Shown: piece by piece, positions 1 to 6,900 of the stretch | Position numbering within the stretch: position 1 is the first letter of the stretch | Layout of the letters: each line of letters starts with the position of its first letter | Origin: an uncultured Prevotellaceae bacterium | Lineage (GTDB): Bacteria > Bacteroidota > Bacteroidia > Bacteroidales > Bacteroidaceae | Direction: 5' to 3' | Length of the DNA: 9,049 nucleotides | NCBI GenBank assembly: GCA_902775075.1 | Contig: CACYKX010000124.1 | Location: 1-9,049 of the forward strand | Notes under the pieces: model-generated | Told to the model about the DNA's origin: nothing | Seen by the model: only the letters and a program-made list of their open reading frames with translations | Databases searched by the model: none | Program-made: the position numbers and the translations under genes

Positions 1-778
1 CTATTATACGTATGAAGATCCAGATTTCACCATCTTCAGCAATGAACTATCTGTCGAGGAAGTGAAGAATCTTCTTTCTACTATTGATATGCTTGGACGC
101 TATCGCAGTCCTAAGAACGCATGGCTGGAAGAAGTGATTTCAAGTTTGGAACTCCGTTTTGGTATCAAAGCAAATCGTGATAAGGTTGTTTCTTTTGAAC
201 AAAATGACCAGTTAAAAGGCATAGAGTTTCTTTCTGACCTTATCGATGCGATAATTAATCACCAACCTTTGAAGATGACCTATCGTCCATACAAAGGTGA
301 GGAACAGACTATGGTTTTTCATCCTCATTACATGAAGCAGTATAATTCCCGGTGGTTCCTTTTCGGACTTGAAGACCATGGTGAATACGGAATGTGTACT
401 GTTAATAAAGCACTCGACCGCATTGTAAAGTTCTCTATTGCTAATGTACCGTTTGAAGAGAACGATAAGATAGATTATGAGACTTATTTCAATGACATTG
501 TTGGTGTAACTCACGACGGCAAACATCCTGATGTTGAACATGTAGTCTTGAAGTTTCCTAAGGGACGTTTCCCCTATGTTGTCTCAAAACCGATTCATCA
601 TAGTCAGCAAATAGTTAGTTCTGATGATGGAATACTTTCTATAGATGTACGAGTTAACCAAGAGTTAGAACAGACCATTTTCTCCTTTGGACAGCAAGTT
701 GAAGTGTTAGCCCCTGAGTGGTTTCGTGATCAAATTAAAGAAAAATATAAGGAAATTATAAAAATCTACGAGCTGTGA
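1..778 (+). CDS. WYL-domain transcriptional regulator, 5' end cut by the window
   Basis: The frame is open from the first base to the TGA at 776-778, giving 258 visible residues. The GTG at 62 is an internal valine, not the start, because homologous-looking sequence (YYTYEDPDFTIF) precedes it in frame. WYL regulators are usually about 300-340 residues, so the missing part should be the N-terminal winged helix-turn-helix. The WYL domain covers roughly 215-460: a beta strand with MTYRPYKGEE, then HPHYMKQYNSRWFLFGLE around 322-373, then ALDRI. The signature tripeptide reads WFL (353-361), so the central Tyr is Phe. The remainder resembles the C-terminal WCX extension (HVVLKFPKGRFPYV onward). WYL proteins are cytoplasmic DNA-binding sensors. 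Relatives such as BrxR and CapW control BREX and CBASS defence genes. Lying 57 bases upstream of hsdM in the same direction, this one probably regulates the restriction operon. Family assignment is firm; the regulatory target is inferred. Confidence 0.9.
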   Translation, partial: YYTYEDPDFTIFSNELSVEEVKNLLSTIDMLGRYRSPKNAWLEEVISSLELRFGIKANRDKVVSFEQNDQLKGIEFLSDLIDAIINHQPLKMTYRPYKGEEQTMVFHPHYMKQYNSRWFLFGLEDHGEYGMCTVNKALDRIVKFSIANVPFEENDKIDYETYFNDIVGVTHDGKHPDVEHVVLKFPKGRFPYVVSKPIHHSQQIVSSDDGILSIDVRVNQELEQTIFSFGQQVEVLAPEWFRDQIKEKYKEIIKIYEL

Positions 779-801
779 AGATAGACTGCATAGTAGTAAT
801 T

Positions 802-809
802 TATCTTTG
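802..809 (+). promoter_or_regulatory. Bacteroidota-type -7 promoter box for the hsd operon
   Basis: TATCTTTG matches the Bacteroidota sigma-ABfr -7 consensus TAnnTTTG at all six fixed positions and is followed by C. It lies 26 bases before the hsdM ATG, so transcription would start near 813-817 and leave a leader of about 20 bases. No TTG-type -33 element is visible at the expected spacing of about 19-21 bases: that stretch is the end of the WYL gene (GCTGTGAAGA). The promoter may therefore be weak or need an activator. A short inverted repeat (TTTAT at 800-804, ATAAA at 814-818) brackets the box, but its arms are too short and AT-rich to call an operator. Confidence 0.65.
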
Positions 810-827
810 CACAATAAAAAATATAAA

Positions 828-839
828 ATGAAAATATGA
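828..839 (+). other. three-codon leader ORF overlapping the hsdM start
   Basis: ATG AAA ATA TGA encodes Met-Lys-Ile-stop. Its stop codon overlaps the hsdM ATG in an ATGA arrangement at 836-839. The spacing is that of translational coupling by termination-reinitiation. The ATG sits only about 11-15 bases after the predicted transcription start and no Shine-Dalgarno sequence is present. In A-rich DNA this could easily be chance. It is recorded because it affects how the hsdM start would be read by ribosomes. Confidence 0.25.
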
Positions 840-2617
840 GTATAGAAGACAGACAGAAACAGACCACAGTCAATGTTCAAGAGAAAGCCAACTTGATTTG
901 GGCTATTGCCGATAAACTGGTTGGTGTATATAAGCCACATGAGTACGGTAACGTAATACTGCCGATGTGCGTCATAAAACGATTCGAAGACACATTGGCA
1001 CCGACTAAGCAGAAGGTGCTTGATATGAACAAACAGTTGGACGAGGACGGTATCACCGTGAAGCAAGGCTTCTTGGAGAAAGCTGCAGGACAGAAGTTCT
1101 ACAACCTCTCTCCCTTCACTTTCGAGACGCTGCTTAGCGATCCTGAGAATATCCGTGAGAACTTCGAGTCGTACCTGAACCACTTCTCTGAGAATGTAAT
1201 CGACGTGATTCACCGAATGAAGTTCCAACAGGAAATAGAAACAATGACCGATAACCAGCTGCTTTATCTTGTCATCAAGGAGTTCTGTACTGAGAAGGCA
1301 TACTTAGGTGCCGACAAGGTAAGCTCGGTGGATATGGGCTACATCTTCGAGGAGCTGGTACGCAAATTCTCTGAGAGCTACGACGAACATGCAGGAGCAC
1401 ACTTCACCGCCCGCGACATCATCAATCTGATGACGGAACTGTTGGTAGGTGAAGATGAGGAACGCTTAGAGGAAGACGGTATCACTGCTACTATCTACGA
1501 TATGGCGATGGGTACAAGTCAGATGTTAGGCTGCATGAGCGACCGTCTCTTTGAAATCGATCCTGATGCAGACATTACCACTTATGGTCAAGAATTGAAC
1601 GAACAGACCTTTGCTATCGCCAAGGCCGACACACTCATCAAAGGAGGTAACGCCGACAATATGCGCCAAGGCGACACATTGGGCGATGACAAGTTCGAAG
1701 GATATAAATTCGACTATATCATTTCTAATCCACCTTTTGGTATTGAGTGGAAGACAAGCAAAGCCGCAGTCGAAGCCGAGAACAAAAAAGGTGCCGCTGG
1801 ACGATTCGAGCCAGGACTTCCTGCCATTGGTGATGGTCAACAGCTGTTCCTGCTTAATGGCGTGGCGAAACTGAAAGATACGGGACGTATGGCTATCATT
1901 CAGAATGGTTCTCCGTTGTTCAAGGGGAATCCAGGTGGAGGTGAAAGTAATATCCGTGGTTATCTTTTGGAAAACGATTGGTTGGAGGCTATCGTACAAC
2001 TCCCCAATGACCTTTTCTACAACACTGGTATTGCTACATATATATGGGTCGTCACACGTAACAAGTCGGCTGAGCGTCAAGGCAAGGTGCAGCTTATCGA
2101 TGCCAGCCAGTGTTATGAGAAACGTCGCAAGCCCCTTGGTAATAAGCGTGTGGAGATAACAGAGGCTGCCCGTCAGCTCATCATGCAGGCCTATCACGCT
2201 TTTAACGATGGTGTCTTTACTACATCTGTGGTTGACGGAACGCTGATTACCGTTGAAAGTAAGATTCGAGTTAATGACTACTTCAAGTATAGCAAGTTTC
2301 CAATTTTGAAACCTGAGTATGATGCGGAAGGCAATGTTATGCGTGACAAAAAAGGGAAGCCAGTCATAGATAAGTCATTCAGTGATTCTGAAATTATTCC
2401 CTGGTTGACTGATCGCAACGAATACCTGCAGAAGAATGTTGCTCCCTATTTACCGGACTATATTATTGACGAAAAAAACATCAAGATAGGTTACGAGATT
2501 CCCTTTACTCGTGAGTTCTATAAATATACGCCGTTGAAGCCCTCTGCAGAGATTTTCCAGCAACTGAAGGAACTGGAGCAACAGGAGAGCGAATTAATGG
2601 AGAAGTTGTTGCACTAA
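836..2617 (+). CDS. hsdM: type I restriction-modification system DNA adenine methyltransferase subunit HsdM
   Basis: This 593-residue protein is the N6-adenine methyltransferase subunit. Two copies join one HsdS to methylate a bipartite DNA site using S-adenosylmethionine. Residues about 15-165 fit the helical HsdM N-terminal domain (NLIWAIADKLVGVY, LPMCVIKRFEDTL). The Rossmann-like catalytic domain follows at about 168-460. A motif X-like segment, HFTARDIINLM, starts at residue 189. Motif I is DMAMGTSQML (D222 onward), and the catalytic motif IV is NPPF at 298-301. The C-terminal part (about 470-593) ends in a charged helix likely to contact HsdS. Motif I departs from the canonical DPxCGxGG: Pro and Cys are both Met, and the second Gly is Ser. 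The frame is intact and motif IV is canonical, so I expect an active subfamily variant. The ATG at 836 follows an A-rich leader with no Shine-Dalgarno sequence, as is normal in Bacteroidota. HsdS starts 12 bases after the stop, so the genes share a transcript. Confidence 0.96.
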   Translation: MSIEDRQKQTTVNVQEKANLIWAIADKLVGVYKPHEYGNVILPMCVIKRFEDTLAPTKQKVLDMNKQLDEDGITVKQGFLEKAAGQKFYNLSPFTFETLLSDPENIRENFESYLNHFSENVIDVIHRMKFQQEIETMTDNQLLYLVIKEFCTEKAYLGADKVSSVDMGYIFEELVRKFSESYDEHAGAHFTARDIINLMTELLVGEDEERLEEDGITATIYDMAMGTSQMLGCMSDRLFEIDPDADITTYGQELNEQTFAIAKADTLIKGGNADNMRQGDTLGDDKFEGYKFDYIISNPPFGIEWKTSKAAVEAENKKGAAGRFEPGLPAIGDGQQLFLLNGVAKLKDTGRMAIIQNGSPLFKGNPGGGESNIRGYLLENDWLEAIVQLPNDLFYNTGIATYIWVVTRNKSAERQGKVQLIDASQCYEKRRKPLGNKRVEITEAARQLIMQAYHAFNDGVFTTSVVDGTLITVESKIRVNDYFKYSKFPILKPEYDAEGNVMRDKKGKPVIDKSFSDSEIIPWLTDRNEYLQKNVAPYLPDYIIDEKNIKIGYEIPFTREFYKYTPLKPSAEIFQQLKELEQQESELMEKLLH

Positions 2618-2629
2618 ACCACTGATAAT

Positions 2630-3910
2630 ATGGAGAGACAATATAAAGATAGTGGTATTGAGTGGATTGGCAGGATTCCTGTAGAATGGAAAGTCATGCC
2701 ACATAAGTGGCTTATGAAAAAAATCAAGGAAATATGCCCAGAATATAAAGGAGAGGACATCATTTCTTTGACTATGAATGGTGTCATAGTAAGAGACCTC
2801 AACGCTGGAGGAAAAATGCCAACCACCTTTGATGGTTATCAATATGTTTATCCAGGGAACCTCCTTTTATGTTTATTTGATATAGATGTAACACCTCGTT
2901 GTGTCGGACTAATAAATAATGAAGGATTGACAAGTCCCGCATATAGTCAATTCAGACCATTCAAGGAGGTTTATGGTCCGTATTATAATTATCTACTCAG
3001 ATATATGGATGATGAAAAATGTTTATTACATCTTTCAAAGAATCTGAGGAGTTCATTAACCGAAGAGGATTTTGGACAAATTCCAACAGTATACCCTCCG
3101 TTCTCCGTGCAACAGCGGATTGCGGAATACTTGGACGAGAAGTGTAAGGAGATTGATACACTGATAGCGTTGCAGGAACAGATGATAGCACAGCTGACGG
3201 ACTATAAACAGTCGGTCATCACAGAGGCTGTCACCAAAGGGTTAAATCCTAATGCCCAACTCGTCCCCTCTGGCATCGACTGGATTGGAGATGTGCCTCA
3301 AGGATGGAGAGTTATGAAGGTAAAACATGCAGCAAACTCTTTTGACAAAGGAAATGGCATAACAAAAGAAGAAGTGTTTATTAATGGAAATATGCCATGT
3401 GTTCGATATGGCGAAATATATTCAAAATACCAAAACTCATTTATAAGTTGTTTATCAGCAACTAATATTGAGATACAAAAATCTCCTCACTACTTCCATT
3501 ATGGTGATATTTTATGCGCTGGTACAGGGGAATTGGTTGAAGAAATTGGAAAGAGTATCGTTTATTTGGGAGAGGATCCGTGCTTGGCAGGTGGTGATAT
3601 TATAGTTATAAGTCATCATCAAGAACCTACTTTTTTCAATTACGCATTGAATAGCCATTATGCACAAGCGCAAAAGAGTAAAAGCAAGGCAAAACTGAAG
3701 GTTGTTCATATTTCAGCATTTGAAATAGGAAGTGTATATGTTGTGTTGCCATCACTTTCAGAGCAACGCGCTATCGCTGAACACCTCGATATAAAGTGTG
3801 GTGAGATTGACAAGGTAATCGAAACCAAGCGGCAGAAGATAGAGACGCTGAAGGAGTATAAGAAGAGCGTCATCTTTGAGGCCGTGACAGGTAAGACAAT
3901 AATAGATTAA
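2630..3910 (+). CDS. hsdS: type I restriction-modification system specificity subunit HsdS
   Basis: HsdS sets the DNA target of both modification and restriction complexes. The 426 residues have the full duplicated layout. A short entry motif, SGIEWIGRIPVEW (residues 8-20), is followed by TRD1 (about 21-158) and a central conserved helix (159-202). A second entry motif, SGIDWIGDVPQGW (214-226), is followed by TRD2 (about 227-376) and a C-terminal conserved helix (377-420). The two helices pair as the spacer that fixes the distance between the two half-sites. Two complete TRDs imply an asymmetric bipartite recognition sequence, which cannot be predicted by eye. The ATG at 2630 is preferred because MERQYKDSGIEWIG is the usual HsdS N-terminus. 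The stop lies six bases before hsdR. The TRD coding segments are clearly more AT-rich than the conserved helices, as expected if TRDs are exchanged between strains. No second or silent hsdS copy and no recombinase gene is visible here, so phase variation by inversion is not supported within the window. Confidence 0.96.
   Translation: MERQYKDSGIEWIGRIPVEWKVMPHKWLMKKIKEICPEYKGEDIISLTMNGVIVRDLNAGGKMPTTFDGYQYVYPGNLLLCLFDIDVTPRCVGLINNEGLTSPAYSQFRPFKEVYGPYYNYLLRYMDDEKCLLHLSKNLRSSLTEEDFGQIPTVYPPFSVQQRIAEYLDEKCKEIDTLIALQEQMIAQLTDYKQSVITEAVTKGLNPNAQLVPSGIDWIGDVPQGWRVMKVKHAANSFDKGNGITKEEVFINGNMPCVRYGEIYSKYQNSFISCLSATNIEIQKSPHYFHYGDILCAGTGELVEEIGKSIVYLGEDPCLAGGDIIVISHHQEPTFFNYALNSHYAQAQKSKSKAKLKVVHISAFEIGSVYVVLPSLSEQRAIAEHLDIKCGEIDKVIETKRQKIETLKEYKKSVIFEAVTGKTIID
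2690..3103 (+). other. target-recognition domain 1 of HsdS
   Basis: This segment encodes HsdS residues about 21-158, between the entry motif and the central conserved helix. It recognises one half of the bipartite DNA target. It ends with the usual Type I approach to the helix (IPTVYPPFSVQQRIAEYLD). GC counted by hand is 33% at 2701-2760 and at 2821-2880 and 40% at 2881-2940, below the 50% of the following conserved helix at 3181-3240. Boundaries are approximate. Confidence 0.75.
3104..3235 (+). repeat. central conserved spacer helix of HsdS, repeat copy 1
   Basis: This encodes HsdS residues 159-202 (SVQQRIAEYLD through SVITEAVT). It is equal in length (44 residues) to the copy at 3758-3889 and identical at 25 of 44 aligned residues by hand count. 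The DNA copies are diverged, so this is an ancient internal duplication rather than a recent repeat. In the folded protein the two helices form the antiparallel coiled coil that separates the two TRDs. Confidence 0.85.
3308..3757 (+). other. target-recognition domain 2 of HsdS
   Basis: This encodes HsdS residues about 227-376, between the second entry motif and the C-terminal helix. It recognises the other half of the DNA target. The KSKAKLKVVHISAFEIG and VVLPSLSEQRAIAEHLD stretches are typical of the end of a TRD of this family. GC counted by hand is 30% at 3361-3420, 23% at 3421-3480 and 42% at 3481-3540, against 47-50% in the flanking conserved helices. This suggests that the domain was acquired separately. 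TRD1 and TRD2 are not alike, so the target should be asymmetric. Confidence 0.75.
3758..3889 (+). repeat. C-terminal conserved spacer helix of HsdS, repeat copy 2
   Basis: This encodes HsdS residues 377-420 (SEQRAIAEHLD through SVIFEAVT), the partner of copy 1 at 3104-3235. Its heptad-like Ile/Leu/Val spacing (EIDKVIETKRQKIETLKEYKK) supports a coiled coil with that copy. Confidence 0.85.
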
Positions 3911-3916
3911 AAAGAT

Positions 3917-6900
3917 ATGGACAACAACGACTTGAAAGAACGGGATTTTGAAGCCTACATCGAGCACTGGCTTCTTACTGAAGGTGGCTATACAAAGGGC
4001 GACCAGAGTACCTATGACAAAGAGCGTGCCATCGACCTGAAAACGTTGGTAAAGTTTCTCCGTCTGACTCAGACGAAGAAATGGGAACTGTACGAGAAGA
4101 AGTACGGCTCACAGACGGAAGACCGCCTTTACAACGTGTTACAGGACAAGATTCATGAGCGTGGCCTGATATGGGTGCTACGCAACGGCATTGATGACCT
4201 GGGCTTCAAGTTCAAGTTGGTCTATTTCGAGCCTGCCAGCCCACTAAATGAGGAGCTGAACCTGAAGTATAGTCAGAACGTCATGGAGTGTACGCGACAG
4301 TTTGCCTATTCCATACAGAACCACAATACGATAGATATGGTACTGTCTGTGAATGGCATCCCTGTGGTAGCCTTGGAGCTGAAGAACCAGCTGACAGGGC
4401 AGAATGTGGAGAACTCACGCCATCAGTGGATGAACGACCGCGACCAGCGAGAGGAGATTTTCCAGTTCAACCACCGTATTTTGGCTTACTTTGGCGTGGA
4501 TCTCTACGAGGCTATCATGGCCACGGAACTGCGAGGCGAGAAGACGTTCTTCATGCCGTTTAACCAGGGAAGCAACGGTGCAGGTAACGTGGGTGGAAAA
4601 GGCAACCCCGAAGCACCAGAAGGGAAATACACAACATGTTACCTGTGGGAGCGTGTGCTCAATCGTCGTATGTTACTTTGCTTACTGCAGCGTTATATAT
4701 CCCGTCAGGAAGAGGAACGCATCAGCATATACAAGACGAAGGACGGTCAGATAAGACAAGACAAACGGAAAAGTGTTAAGATCATCTTCCCGCGATACCA
4801 CCAGCTCGACGTGGTTGAGAAACTTTTAACTGACACAGCAGAGCATGGTTCTGGCAAGAATTACCTCATACAACATTCGGCTGGTTCTGGTAAGTCGAAC
4901 TCCATTGCATGGGTTGCTTATCGTTTGGGTGCTTTGCAAAACGCTGATTTGAAGCCAATGTTCAATTGTGTGTTTGTCATTACCGACCGACGTGTACTGA
5001 ACTCTCAGTTGCAGAACACCATCCTCGGCTTTGACCATGTGGATGGGACTGTAGACACAGTGAAGGACAGTGACCCTTCTACAAAATTACGTAATCTTAT
5101 CAATGACGATAATTCGCGTATTATTATCTGTACGCTTCATCGATTTCCACTTATCTACAAGGAGGTAAACAAGAATACTGGTAAGAGATATGCTCTTATT
5201 GTCGATGAAGCCCACTCGTCTCAGACGGGTAAGGCTGCAGAGAAGATGAAAGCTGCTCTTGCCGACACAGACGAGGCCCTACGCGAAATGGCTGCAATGC
5301 AGGACATTGCAGAAGAGGAGCTGGAGAAACAGCGTGACGAGATAATGGATACGCTGCTGGCACAGGGGCAGCACAACAACCTGTCGTTCTATGCCTTTAC
5401 CGCTACACCCAAACCCAAGACGTTGCGCACCTTTGGTGTCTGCACACATCAGGATATTGACCCGACGAAGTGTCGCTATGAGGCATTCCATACCTATTCT
5501 ATGCTACAGGCCATTGAGGAAGGTTTTATCAAGGATGTACTTCTGAGCTATACGCCTTATGGAATGAGCTACGAGATAACCAAGCGTATCACTGAAGATC
5601 CAGAATATGAAGAGACACCAGCCACAAAGGCAGTTAAAGCGTTCCATGACAACCATCAGCACGTCATTGACAAGAAATGTGCTATCATCGTTGAGAAGTT
5701 TCGTGAGGTGACACTCCCTGCCATGCAAGGAAAGGCAAAAGCGATGGTGGTAACTGCCAGCCGTGCTCATGCCGTGCGCTACTATATGGCGATTAAGGCC
5801 TACTGTGAGAAACAGGGTTACTCCGATGTGCATCCACTTGTAGCCTTTTCGGGCAAAGTGAGCTATCAGGGAGAAGAATACATAGAGACGGCCATGAACT
5901 CTACGCCTGACTACAAGATTAGTGAGGCTGGACTGCCACTATTCTTCGCATCTGACCTTTACAACGTATTGGTCGTAGCCGACAAGTACCAGACAGGCTT
6001 CGATGAACCATTGTTGCACTCGATGTTCGTTGATAAGAAACTACGTGATGTGAAAGCAGTACAGACGCTAAGCCGTTTGAATCGTGCTCATCCTGATAAG
6101 GTTGATACCTACGTACTCGACTTTGTGAATGATCCAGAGGACATCAAGAAGAGTTTCGAACCGTTCTACACTGGCACCGAACTCATCAAGCCTATGGATT
6201 TGAATTCCGTATTTACGTTGCGTGACAATATTCGTGAGCTTAACCTCTGGACTGACCAGGACGAGCAACGAGTGGAAGATATACTAAAGACTGTGAAGAA
6301 AGATGACCCAACACGATTAGGAAAGCTGTCAAATGCTTTCAAGGGAGTGGTAGACCGTATTGATCAGTTAGACGAAGAGACATTCTACACCGTGCGCGGA
6401 CAGATTAAGCAATTTGTACGCTTCTATAATTATCTGGCACAGGTGGAACGTACTTATAATCGTGATTTGTATCGCTCATATGTATTCTGTGACTTGCTCT
6501 TGAAACTCATCAAGACCAAGCACCACGAACGCCCCGACCTTACCAAGCAACTGATGTTGGTAAACTCACGAATAGAGGCAGGAGAGATGCAAAGCATCCA
6601 TCTTGATAAGGATGCTGGCGGATTGTCGGCAACAAAGCCAGGTGCAGGTAGTGGTCCTGATGATAAGCGAGACCTGCTGTCAAACATCATTGACAAGGTG
6701 AATATGATGTTCCGAGGCAATTTCACTAAGGAAGACCGTGTCTTGGTGGAGAGCATCTATGACAAGCTGAACCAGCCAAAGGTGCGTCGCAAACTGATTA
6801 AACAGGCCAAAAACAACGATCCGAAACAATTTGGTGAGAGCATCTTCCCCGAAGTATTTGCCGAGGCTGCACAGGAATGCTATGGCGACCAGATGGAAGC

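Noticed and set aside
62..64. GTG at 62 as the start of the WYL protein.
   Set aside because: The frame continues open to the window edge with plausible regulator sequence before it. A start at 62 would also leave the protein without any DNA-binding domain.
800..818. Inverted repeat TTTAT/ATAAA around the -7 box as a regulator operator.
   Set aside because: The arms are five bases of pure A/T in an AT-rich region and overlap the promoter consensus itself, so the symmetry is likely by chance.
707..1228. A 173-codon minus-strand frame spanning the WYL-hsdM junction.
   Set aside because: It overlaps the ends of two well-supported genes and the promoter. Its translation begins opposite hsdM and runs into low-complexity hydrophobic residues where it faces the AT-rich intergenic stretch.
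1526..2197. A 223-codon open frame on the minus strand inside hsdM.
   Set aside because: It lies wholly opposite a confident HsdM coding region, its translation has no recognisable domain, and it has no promoter or leader of its own. It is a shadow of hsdM codon bias.
3104..3889. The two hsdS spacer repeats as sites of phase-variable inversion.
   Set aside because: They are direct, diverged protein-level repeats. No inverted partner, silent hsdS cassette or site-specific recombinase is present in the window.
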